Source: Pegea sp. RAD2-039
Lineage: Eukaryota; Chordata; Thaliacea; Salpida; Salpidae
Direction: 5' to 3'
Length of the DNA stretch: 64,000 nucleotides
Assembly (NCBI GenBank): GCA_034620365.1
Contig: JAQGEQ010000071.1
Location: 2,232,001 to 2,296,000 of the forward strand
Shown here: positions 10,582 to 20,662 of the stretch, one piece after another
Layout: the number at the start of each line of letters is the position of its first letter
Numbering within the stretch: position 1 is the first letter of the stretch
Position numbers and translations under genes: made by a program
Notes under the pieces: model-generated
The model's input: the letters and a program-made list of their open reading frames with translations, nothing else
What the model was told of the DNA's origin: nothing
Database searches by the model: none

Positions 10582-13500
10582 ATGAACTTTTCAACAAAGA
10601 AGTTCGGAGGATTGAAAGCTCTTAAACATCGTGTGTTTGGCAAAAGTAAAAATCAAGTTGATGGAGTTTCAGATGTTTTATCAGATGATGAAACTTCATC
10701 TAGGTACGATCTCAGTAAACACGTGACTTGTAAATGATTAACTGATCCTACTGTTGTAGAGGGAAGGTGAACGATGAGTTGTCAACTCAAAAACGGAGTC
10801 TTTCACACGAATTATTAGGAGGAGCAAACATTAAAACTTCTTCTAATATTAAATTGCTTCAAGTAAGCTTATTTCAAATATCTGTTTATGAATAATTAAA
10901 CAGAAGAAAATAGTAAAGTTCAAATAAATTTTGACATTTGTTTTGATTTTAATGAAAATATTTTTGAAACAACAAACATTTTCTTTTTGCAATATTATTT
11001 CTCCTAAATTCTTTGTGAAAATATTTGCAAGCTGAAATTTATTGTTGAAGTTTCTTTGATCACATTCAATGATAGCTAAACAGTAAGTTTCAATTTTTCT
11101 GATTGAAGAGTTTATCAGAAGGTTCTGTAAAAAACAAACAAACAAACATGTTTCAAATGTTTTGTTGCTTTGTAACTTCTCAAATAAAAACGAATTTACT
11201 GTAAACTTTTGTAAATTTTGAATTTGATGTTTTTTAGGGTGAATTACTAAAACAACAGCGACAAGATAATAAGAGTCCATCTAAAGTCAAAAATTTAAAC
11301 CCTAAAAATCGAATGTTGGAAGGAAATTTGATTTGTTCTTCACCTTTAGTTAGTTTTAAACTCTTTTAACTATTTTGTCAACATTTTCTGAATGTAGAAA
11401 TCTTCAAAACTTCCGTCCAAAGAAAAGAAAGATAAAGAAGAAGGCCAGAAAGACCTTTTATCACAAGAAGCTTTAGGTGGCAGCAAAGATGAACAAATCA
11501 TTTCTCAAAAAAATGAAAATAAAGATGAAAAAAGTAAAATTTTTTTTCTCATTATTTTATAGTAATTTTTTCGGTTAAGAATTTGAATCAGTAAAAGATG
11601 CAGAAAATCCGATATTAAATAAATCTGCTGAGGTCACATGTTCATGTAATCATCGCGCTGATGACGTCATTCTTTTACAGATAATCAGTTTCTAGAATCA
11701 GCAAAAAATAAAATCAAAATTCGACCAAAAAATCGACGAAGAAAACAAATCAATCACCAGAAAGTTCAAAAAGTAAAACTTCACTTTTATAGAATTAATT
11801 TTTCTTGAACTTTCTTACTTTGAAATTTTCTTTCATTTAATGATTTTATGGCAAATTTGAAAAATTGGAAGCTACACAATTCTTGTTTAAACATTTCCAA
11901 TTTAATTTACAACAGCAGAAGTTTTACTTTTTGACTATTTCTGAAAGTCAGTTGAAACAACATTCTATGTATCAAAATAAAGTTTTAAAACTTTTTTTGA
12001 AAATAATTACTTCTAGAACTTGAATTTGTTTCATTTTACTTTTCTTTTAGTTAGTTACATTTTTCTACACTTTTATTTCCTGTTTATAGTTTCTCTGATT
12101 CATACAAACCAGATTTCTAAAACTTTTTGATTCCATACTTGCAGGTTACTTTCTAAAAATTATTCAAATATAATTTTTATTAATTCTATTTTCATTAAAA
12201 AAATTTCAACAATTTTTATTAAATTCTTTTTGTGATAAATTTAGTTAATTTTTGAAAAATAACTTAATTAAGTTGAACAATTTTGACAATTTAATTTAAA
12301 TATAACTTTTTAATGCTAACAAAGAAAATGATTGAGAATTTAAAAATGGGAGTTTTAGTTTTTAACCTTTAAAACCAAAAGAAATAAATAACCTAGGATA
12401 AATTGTCAGATTTGTTCACTGACTGAATTTATTCGATTGCAAACATTGTGTTTAAAATAGCTTGTTTTACTTGATTAAAACAAAACCAAACAAATCTTTA
12501 GCTGATGACAAAATCAACAACTTCTCTAATGGTTTATTAAAATCGTTTATTTTTCAGTTTGGAAATCACGTGATACCAATTGGACTTGGAATTGATGAGT
12601 TTTTTGCAATCTCTAATGATGTAAAAGCGACCAATCCGATTGCAGATGATATCATCCACTCTTCATCTAAAGGAGATACAAAAAAAGAAATTGAACAAAT
12701 CTTTGATGAAGCTTGGGGAGAGGAAAGTAATCTTTTGGAGGAGCAGCTTCGAAGTCAATCTATTTGCTCTCGAGTTGTTGATGACGACAAACAAGACGAA
12801 TCTTATAAAGATAAAAACTTCCTAAAAGAAGAGACATCAGCAAGTGATGAAGTCTCAAAGCCAAAGAAACATTTTATAAAAGTGTTGCAGCTTCAAAAAG
12901 TCAATAACGACCAGCGCCGAAGATCGGGCGAAATTATGACGTCATCACCTACAAGGAGTGATTTTAAAAAGATTTCAAAAAAGTTTAGTTTGAGTATCGA
13001 TAATTTAAATAGATGTTTTGAATCTTCAATTTTTACTAAAAAACGAAATCGGATTAAATCAGAGTCTTTTGAAGAGGATCTTAAAAACAGTGAAAACTCC
13101 AAAGATCTCCGAAAGGAAGAAAAATCAGAAGAAGATTTTAGAAAGGAAGACAAATCAGAAGAAGATCTTAGAAAGGAAGCAAAATCAGAAGAAGATCTTA
13201 GAAAGGAAGCAAAATCAGAAGAAGATCTTATAAAGGAAGCAAAATCAGAGGATCCTAAAAATGATGCTGAGTCAGAAGAAGAAGATCTTAAAAAAGTTAA
13301 TAAATCAGAAGAAGAAGATCTTAAAAAGGATATAAAATCTTTGGAAAGAAGATGTTAAAGATACAGATTCTCTAAAATCATTTTCAATGAAATCTCAAGT
13401 GCAGAACAATAAAAGCAACAACAACAATAACAACAGCAACAATAACAATTCCAATTATATACTAAAAATCGAAGTTTAAATTGCATCAATGAAAGTCATC

Positions 13501-14051
13501 CAATTATTGGATCTTCTTTTCACATTAAAGACCGTGTTGCCATTAGAGAGAGATTGGATGATGAAAATAACCTCCATAATACAGATAAACCACATTTAGT
13601 GGTTCACAGAAGAGAAAGGTCTAAAAAAGTTGGATGTTTGAAACCGAATGAAGAACCTGAATGGATTTTAAAGGCAAAAAGACATTCAACAAATTGGGAG
13701 GAAAAGATGGAGAAATTTTCAAATGTAATTTTCAATTTATTTCTTTTGATGAGTTTTATTTCAAAACAAAGTCAATATTATGAAATTATAATTAATAATT
13801 GTAAATATAAAGTTTATTTTTGATAATTTAAAAAAAGTTTAGGAAACATAAAGTTTTCATTTTCTTTTTGAAAATATTCCTTTTTTTAGCTGGAGAAACT
13901 TTCGATCAACGAAAGTATATCTGAAGAGAAAGTTTTAAAACCGAAATCTCCATCTAAGGATTCCATAAAAGAAGAGAAGAACTATGTTCCTGTTTGGATG
14001 GAGCTAGCAATGAAGAAAAAAAGATGTTGGGATCAAACCAAGTTTGTGTAA
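10582..14051 (+). CDS. CRACD-like (capping-protein inhibitor, DUF4592-type) candidate
   Basis: Proposed exons: 10582-10703, 10760-10862, 11238-11348, 11398-11533, 11580-11645, 11681-11772, 12558-13724 and 13890-14051. The N-terminus is basic, then QKRSLSHELLGG resembles the RSLSHDSIF signature of CRACD/CRACDL. The exon at 11681 encodes KIKIRPKNRRRKQ, which fits the RPK core of capping-protein-interaction motifs. The large exon carries acidic 10-residue repeats (KSEEDLRKEA) and an Asn-rich tract. The C-terminus has two similar motifs, PEWILKAKRHSTNW and PVWMELAMKKKRCW. Predicted role: actin barbed-end regulation by inhibiting capping protein (inference). The frame slips between about 13,340 and 13,475, and the 11,646-11,680 intron would be only 35 nt. 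An acceptor-like ttttag ends 14 nt before ATG. The gene is real; the family name is moderate. Confidence 0.5.
13107..13340 (+). repeat. coding repeat, 30-bp units (KSEEDLRKEA)
   Basis: Inside the large exon of the CRACD-like gene, about six units of a 30-bp repeat encode KSEEDLRKEA with small changes, followed by two longer variants (KSEEEDLKK). Highly charged and probably helical or disordered. Confidence 0.9.
13405..13462 (+). repeat. (AAC)n microsatellite-like tract
   Basis: An irregular run of aac/aat triplets. In one frame it encodes poly-Asn. It lies inside the stretch where the reading frame of the CRACD-like gene is displaced, so slippage or a sequence error here is plausible. Confidence 0.8.
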
Positions 14052-14830
14052 AAATCAACTTTCTACAACGTAAAGGTGTTGATGGCACCTATTTTCTCTG
14101 AAATTTTATATTCTACTTTATTTTTAACATTTGATATGTTTGTTTACAAATGAAGTTTTATTTTAATCATGATTTAAAAAAAAAACATTTTTGGTTAGAA
14201 AGAAATTATTTTACTTTTTAACTCTTTTTCTCTTCAATTTTTATTATACTTTTATCTTGTTCAAATAAGAATTATTTCATCTATAAATACTTTGAGACTG
14301 TTAAGTGCTAAAAAAAAGTCAGCAAATAATCAGATGAAAAATTTAGTCAATTCTATTGTCGTGTTTAAATCAAAATGCCTTTTTAAGTAAAATTATTTTT
14401 AAACTATTTGTTCTAAACTTGATAAAACTAAAGCACTTATGGTAAGTGTTGGGTTTGAATGTAGTCTGAAAGCTAACTCAAGAAAAGTTTAGAAAGCTCC
14501 AAAATTAAGAAAAATCTTTTTCAAAGTCGAAATCTTTTCGTTTGCAAAATAAAGCTTGCTGATAAAAATCAAAATAAAATAATAATGAAATAAAGATTAC
14601 AGTTTAATAAATTCTTTTTTCATGTTCAAAAATAAACTTGTAACATTTATTAATTCATTCAATAGTTTTTATTTTTGAGAAAAACATTTTTTGTTCTTCT
14701 ATAGTGTCCTGTAACAAAACATTAATCCAGGACAACTCTACAAGACCACAAAAGTTACCTAAGTGACTAAATTTTGAACAAAGAAACTAAAATTTTTTCT
14801 AAATCACGATTTACAAAAGTTTCTATTTTT
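14052..14830. other. intergenic, nothing recognised
   Basis: AT-rich 3' flank of the CRACD-like gene. No coding signal or clear repeat seen before the LINE-related segment. Confidence 0.5.
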
Positions 14831-14839
14831 TCTCGAACT

Positions 14840-16380
14840 TGCCTATCACTTTGCCTTCAAATGTAGTAAGGGGACACTTTCAAGCAAATCATTAGAAAGA
14901 TGACTAAGAGTTAAGATAACAACAACAAATTTTTGACAACCATCGTCAAAGAAAGCATAAAGTTGCAACAGCTTACAAACTTGCAAAAAAGAAGAGGTAC
15001 GAAAGAGGAAATTTTTTCAACTCAATAAAAGATGACACGGAGGCAGGGGACATTATCTTTTTGGATTAGAAAACGCTCATCGTTGATACCAAGCTCAACT
15101 CCCAGAAGAACTAAATTTCAGCAAAAATGCTGATAGCATCGCTTCGCCTCTAAGGAATATTTTTTTTGATAAAAGCTTGTCTCTGTAATTTTGTGGGCTG
15201 CCATCTCTGAGTCGGAAATCTCATCTTTTTTGTCAATGAAGATGTTAAAATTAAAGGAAAATTGTAAATCAAGACTGAAAGACGAGTTGAGATGAAAAAG
15301 CACTTCAAGCAAAGACTTTTTACCAGGACGGTTAACCCTCGCAGCCGTCAGCTAAGGACAGCTAAGTCCGTCGCTTCACAATAGATCAAAATTTCTTAAG
15401 AAACATATCTGTGCTGCAACAAACAGATGTAGATATAGACTCAAGAGTAATCACCGCCAATATTGGTAAAGGTTTAGTGACTTGGGGGCACTCTTGTACC
15501 AGCTTTGTGACTTGGGGGCACTCTTGTACCAGCCTGCAATCTGCCGATGGTGAAATATTGTACAAAAAGGCGAACAGTTTAGGAGGGGGTGAAACATTTT
15601 TCGCTTTTTTACTCCCAACAAAACATCGTGACGAACAACGCGCTGGATAAAATGGAACGACTACCAACTATACTAGATTGCGAACTAACAAGAGAGCTCA
15701 GCAAATCCATTTCAGCAATGGTTTTTGGAAAAGCACCAGGTAGTGACGGTTTACTACTTGAGCTACTGAAACAATGTAAAACTTGGCTTCTATCCCTTTC
15801 ACACGACATTTCAATAAAATGTTGGAGGGAAGGACAGATTCCCAAACACATGCAAAGATTATATAAAAACAAGGGTGCCAGACCTTATTGCAACAATTAG
15901 AGAAATATCCTTGCTTAACATTAACTTAAGACGCTACAATGTACAGAATGCTAAGCAAGCAAAGGCTTCGCTGGTTCAGACACGTCCGTCGAATGGATGA
16001 CGGACGGGCTCCAAAGAACCTATTGTATGGGAAGCTATCTAAAAACAAACGCAACATCGGCCGTCTCTGTTTCAATTTTCAAGATACCTACAAGAGCGAT
16101 ATGAAATCGCTTAATATCAATACTTTCAACTGGGAAGATATTACAGCAGATCGGTCCGAATGGTGCTCTCTACTTTGCAAACAGCTGAAGGTGAAAGAAT
16201 AAAAAAGAGCTTTAAAGAAAGAAATTCTAAATGATTTTTCTATTCAATTTCACTTTGTCTTGATCGGTTAGCTCCTCTACATTTCACTGTGTTTTATTCT
16301 ATTTTTAATTCCATCACTAAAGCATGGCCATTTTCGGCCAAAAGAGGCCCTTATTATCATTATTATTGTAGCAGCTTAGT
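14840..16380 (+). mobile_element. internally deleted non-LTR retrotransposon (LINE) relic
   Basis: The left part (about 14,840-15,400) is GC-richer and probably belongs to the element but is too decayed to name. From 15,536 the + strand reads SADGEIL, then after a frameshift RWVKHFSLFYSQQ, then SISAMVFGKAPGSDG and QIPKHMQRLYKNKG and CNN, the start of a LINE reverse transcriptase. It jumps at about 15,900-15,935 straight to the C-terminal end (RLRWFRHVRRMDDGRAPKNLL ... WEDITADRSEW), so the catalytic core is missing. The 3' end has a gagg-cc-ttattatcattattatt tail, typical of such elements. A 30-bp tandem duplication lies at 15,477-15,536. Confidence 0.8.
15477..15536. repeat. 30-bp tandem duplication inside the LINE relic
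   Basis: Two copies of a unit beginning gtgacttgggggcactcttg, period 30, differing only at the last few bases. It keeps the reading frame (VTWGHSCTS twice). Confidence 0.95.
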
Positions 16381-16540
16381 GATTTCTGGTAATCTTATAC
16401 TAACCTGTTGATAGTGGGTACAAACAGTTAAAAAAGAAATTTTGTTGCATAAAAAATAAAACGTTTGATTTAGCAATTGATTGCAAATGTGCTTAGGGAC
16501 CAAATAACATGTTAGGGGTGATATGAATTGACATCTAGAG

Positions 16541-16601
16541 GAGATACTATCTCCTTGCTACTAGGGATGAGTTTTGTAGCATCTCCTCCAGATAGTATCT
16601 C
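16541..16601. repeat. inverted repeat, perfect 12-bp arms
   Basis: GAGATACTATCT at 16,541-16,552 and its reverse complement AGATAGTATCTC at 16,590-16,601, with further partial pairing inside the loop (gtagcatctcctcc against the left flank). It could be a MITE end pair or a transcript hairpin. Confidence 0.7.
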
Positions 16602-17261
16602 GTTTTATACTATATTATCGAACAGTTTTGAACTTAATGTACGGCAAGAAACTTGATAAAGTCAAATGTTTTTTTTGAGCCAGACAGAATAACAATAAAG
16701 TATTTAAAATAAGAATTTAACTATTTTAACTTTCCCAGAAACAATCAAATTGATCAATAATTAACCACAAAAATATAAGTGTAAAATAAATTTTTCATAT
16801 CAATTCTAGCAAAAAAAAAACTATGAAAGAACTAATTTCAAATATAAAAGAAAAACATTTTTCAAAGTTACAGAACAAAATTTAAATTATCATTTGATGC
16901 TTGACATTCAATTATAAAAGAAATTTGTAACTTATTAGCGAAACTAAAAACAGAAAAAACTGCTGTAAACTACAGAGGTGTGAAGCAAACGATATATACA
17001 AAATCAACAATATAAGATATACAAGTAAGATGCAGTTTGAAATTGAAGTAACTTTTTATTCAAAATTTAACAATCACTAAACCGAACTTGAAACAAAGGC
17101 AGCGCTGAAAACGACAATAAAGAACTCAAAAATAAAGACGAAAGTAAGTTTATAATTGAAGTGACTGAAACCTGAAACAAGGTCTTTAACAACTGTTCTC
17201 CTAAACTTTATGTGTTACTTTGTGTACTTATTTTTTGTAGTTTCTTTGTAATTATGTTTCC

Positions 17262-17545
17262 ATCTGTGTGACATATCGGTTACCATACCCGCCTACCAAG
17301 CGGGAGGTTTCGGGTTCAAACCTAGGTGGACACATATTGACGACAATGAAAAGTCCATATAAAACCCAGGTAGATAGGCTCTGTAAGTCTGGTTGATGAC
17401 AACACTAATGTCGCTCTGGCAGCTAGTCGGGCGCAGCTACATCACTCCGTTTGTTCCGCTGTATAACCTGGCTGGCATGGAGAGTGGAGTCCTGCTATAT
17501 GGGCAACAGCTGGATCTTCATAACTTCTGTCTCAGCACATTATAC
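17262..17545 (+). mobile_element. tRNA-derived SINE, copy A
   Basis: The head folds like a tRNA 3' half: a five-pair stem CCCGC/GCGGG around a 7-nt loop, then a B-box-like GGGTTCAAACC and a GGTGGACACA end. The body contains GGCGCAGCTACATCAC, TTTGTTCCGCTG and CTATATGGGCAAC. The same order of blocks recurs on the minus strand at 50.3-50.7 kb, which shows that this is a dispersed family and not a tRNA gene. The acceptor stem does not pair, so it is not a functional tRNA. A 90-codon frame over it is not taken as a gene. Confidence 0.75.
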
Positions 17546-18760
17546 ACAGCACATATTTTTGCTTGGTTATTTGCGGGCGAATCGGTCACCAAAAAATGTA
17601 TTACTTATAATGAAATGACTTTTATTTTTGTAAATTCATACTTTCAAAAGCTTGTTTTTAATTGACTCTAAATTGTTTATAAAACTTAATTAACGAAAGC
17701 TTATAAGTTTTTTTGCTTGTGTGACCTCCGCATAGCTTGAAATACAGATTAGGGGAAATTTTAAAATTTACTGTTTATATGGATAAGTAGCTATACGTGT
17801 CCAGTGTCCAACTTATAGGGCACAGACTAAAGTTAATAGTTTTAATTCTATATTTTTGTTTGTTTCATTCTAATATTTTCAAAGTATGTAGTTAAAAAAG
17901 TAAGAAATATACTATTATTTTGTAAAAAAATAATCTAAATTTATAATTTGGTTTGAACACTGCTAAACTCATTTTTGAAATTTGTTGAACTTTATACATT
18001 TCCTTTTTAAACTTTTATATAAAAATTTTTCCTATTTTCTATTTGATTTAATAAAATTATAAACTTATTATTTTTCTTGTTTTGTAAAATGTATAATCTT
18101 TTATCTTGGTATACTTAATAATCAGTTTATGTTTGCTAAATAAGATAATGAATTTGTAACTCACAGCCATGCGTTGAATAAATAAATATTTTTCTGTTTT
18201 TGTTTATACTCATGAAATTATGATGTCACTTTCAGACCCTTTTTTAAATTCTTAGTTAGATATTATCTTTACCAAAAATAAAGTTCAGATTGTTTTAATA
18301 TTTTTGTAGCTTGATTTATAATTTTTTTTTCCAAATAGTTTTTGTTTGATTTTAATCGCTTTTTTTTATTAATAATTAGAAATTATATAATTTGCATCTA
18401 ATTTTAAAATTAAAACTGCTATAAGGACAAAGTGATAAACAACTTTTATAAATATTGTTTATGTTTACTTTTAGGGTTTTTATGTGACATTTATTTATAT
18501 TCATAATATATAATGAAAGCCTGCAATTATTAAGTAACTTTTATAGTTGATTTTTTTATAGTAGGTATTTAATATTTTTGTTATTAGTTTAATTTTGAAG
18601 TCTTGAAAATTATGTTTAAAAATTATTAAGTAGATTTTAAGTGATAAATTTCAACTCATTACTTTTTATATTCTAATTAATAGTAGTGCTCAATAATGAT
18701 AGTCATCTATATTATAGTTTATTTATTTTTATAGGCATTGAAGTAGAAATAAATCCAATC
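17546..18760. other. intergenic and 5' region of SCFD1
   Basis: AT-rich, about 1.2 kb. The only signal is the acceptor-like ttttatag ending at 18,734 just before the SCFD1 start. No other gene seen. Confidence 0.5.
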
Positions 18761-20662
18761 ATGGCTAATATAAGAGATAGGCAGATATCTGCAATTAACA
18801 GTATGTTGAACTTGGGTAAGATGGTTACTTCAAAAAGCTCTATGGAGCCTGAGTGGAAATTGCTGGTATATGATCAAGTTGGCCAAGATATTATCTCACC
18901 ATTACTATCTGTAGCTGAGTTAAGAAATCTTGGTGTTACACTTTATCTACCATTGAATGGAGAAAGAGATCCAGTTAATGATGTATCTGCAGTATATTTT
19001 GTTGCCCCTAATGATCAAAACATCTCTAGAATTTGTCGTGATATGAAAGAAAATTTATATGATAGCTATTACTTTAATTTCATTTCTGCAATTCCAAGAA
19101 ATAAGTTAGAAGATTTAGCAAGTGCTGCTATAGAAGCAAATGCTGAAGCTAAAGTGAACAAAATCTTTGATCAGTATGTCGATTTCATAACTTTAGAAAA
19201 AGATATGTTTGTTTTAAATGGTTGTAACAAACAAGTCCAATCTTACTACAACTTGAATAAAACTGATTTGAAAGACTATGAGTTGCTATCTATAGTTGAC
19301 AATGTTGTTAATTGTCTTTATTGTGTATTTGTGACCATGGGAAGTATCCCAATTATTCATTGTCCCCCTGGTAATGTTGCTGAGATGATAGCTGAAAAAC
19401 TTGATAAAAGACTGAGAGAAAATCTTCGTGACACAAGAAATAGTTTTTTTACTTCAATTCCAAGTCTTCCAAATGAGGTTGGAACTCAGTTAATGTCTTT
19501 TCAACGTCCCTTGTTGCTAGTTGTTGACAGAAATATTGATCTAGCAACACCTCTTCATCATACTTGGACATATCAAGCATTAGTTCATGATGTTCTTAAT
19601 CTCAACTTGAATAGTGTTGTAATACCTGAAACTGTTGTTGAAGCTGGTGATGGAAATGTTCGAAAAAAACCTCAAAAAGCGTTTAATCTAGGACCATCCA
19701 ATACATTTTGGCAAACACATAAGGGTGAACCTTTTCCAGAAGTTGCTGAAGCTGTTCAAAAAGAAATAGAAGAATATAAGAATCATGAAGAAGAAGTACA
19801 ACGTTTAAAAACTACCATGGGCTTGGAAGGTTCAGATGGACCTGTAGATATATCAGACAACACAGCAAAACTGACATCTGCTATGAGTTCATTACCAGAA
19901 CTGTTGGAAAAGAAACGACAAATTGATATGCACACAACAATTGCAACTTCAATTCTTACTTGTATCAAGCAACGAAAATTAGACGAATTCTTTGAACTAG
20001 AGGAAAAAATAATGAGTAAAGTTGCCTCAGATAAAAGTGTTTTAGAGTTTTTAGGTGATTCTAGTATCACTAATAATCGGGATAAGTTAAGATTGTTTCT
20101 TTTGCATTATATTTGTAGTGCTTCAATCAATGATGCTGATCTCGATCAATTTCTCAATGTTTTAAAACAAGCAGAGTGCAACACCTCAGCTTTTTCATAT
20201 ATCAAACGTTGGAAGCAATTCACATCTTCATTAGCTTCTCCTGTTCAATCTAGAGGAGGTGGAGGTACTAAAACTATCGGGATGTTTTCTCATTTAATGA
20301 GTACAGGCTCGCAATTCGTTATGGAGGGTGTAAAAAATCTTGTTATTAAAAAACATAATTTGCCAATAACTAAAGTTCTTGATCAGCTGATGGAGATCAA
20401 ACCTGGTGTTGAGACTGAAAAATATCGATATTTTGATCCAAAACTTGCAAAAATGTCTGAAACATCTGCTAGAAAAACCAAAGTGTCATATTCGAATGCT
20501 ATTGTTTTTGTTGTTGGTGGTGGTAATTATATTGAATACCAAAACTTAAATGAATATGTGAAGGGGAAACCTGGCAAGCAGGTAACTTATGGTTGTATGG
20601 AACTACTTAATGCTGAAGACTTTCTAGACCAATTAAACTTGCTAGGTAAAGAACTACAATAG
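18761..20662 (+). CDS. SCFD1: SCFD1 / Sly1, Sec1-Munc18 family protein
   Basis: SM protein that binds syntaxin-5/18-type SNAREs and drives ER-Golgi and intra-Golgi membrane fusion. The frame is open for 633 aa, close to animal Sly1 (about 640), and aligns end to end: N-terminal IRDRQ, then YDQVGQDIISPLLSV, DPVNDVSAVYFVAP, the highly conserved VDRNIDLATPLHHTWTYQAL, LSDNTAKLTS-like DISDNTAKLT, LPELLEKKR, GSQFVMEGVKNLV and C-terminal VVGGGNYIEYQNL. I chose ATG at 18,761 over an upstream in-frame one at 18,686 because a tttttatag acceptor lies between them and homology begins here. The whole coding region is a single exon, unlike vertebrate SCFD1 with its many introns. Confidence 0.95.
   Translation: MANIRDRQISAINSMLNLGKMVTSKSSMEPEWKLLVYDQVGQDIISPLLSVAELRNLGVTLYLPLNGERDPVNDVSAVYFVAPNDQNISRICRDMKENLYDSYYFNFISAIPRNKLEDLASAAIEANAEAKVNKIFDQYVDFITLEKDMFVLNGCNKQVQSYYNLNKTDLKDYELLSIVDNVVNCLYCVFVTMGSIPIIHCPPGNVAEMIAEKLDKRLRENLRDTRNSFFTSIPSLPNEVGTQLMSFQRPLLLVVDRNIDLATPLHHTWTYQALVHDVLNLNLNSVVIPETVVEAGDGNVRKKPQKAFNLGPSNTFWQTHKGEPFPEVAEAVQKEIEEYKNHEEEVQRLKTTMGLEGSDGPVDISDNTAKLTSAMSSLPELLEKKRQIDMHTTIATSILTCIKQRKLDEFFELEEKIMSKVASDKSVLEFLGDSSITNNRDKLRLFLLHYICSASINDADLDQFLNVLKQAECNTSAFSYIKRWKQFTSSLASPVQSRGGGGTKTIGMFSHLMSTGSQFVMEGVKNLVIKKHNLPITKVLDQLMEIKPGVETEKYRYFDPKLAKMSETSARKTKVSYSNAIVFVVGGGNYIEYQNLNEYVKGKPGKQVTYGCMELLNAEDFLDQLNLLGKELQ

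Noticed and set aside
12893-13233. Frames of 71-86 codons overlapping the CRACD-like large exon
   Set aside because: Shadows of the charged 30-bp repeat in other frames.
15386-15872. Minus-strand frames of 87-93 codons
   Set aside because: Antisense to the LINE relic, which is readable on +.
17262-17335. Possible tRNA gene with an intact anticodon stem and B box
   Set aside because: No pairing acceptor stem, odd anticodon, and a diverged second copy with the same downstream body at 50.3-50.7 kb; it is a SINE head.
17393-17665. 90-codon + frame
   Set aside because: Falls in SINE copy A and its AT-rich flank; composition is that of the repeat.
18686-18760. Upstream in-frame ATG extending SCFD1 by 25 residues
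   Set aside because: The extension (starting MLNNDSHLYYS) is not homologous to Sly1 and is separated from the conserved start by an acceptor-like tttttatag.
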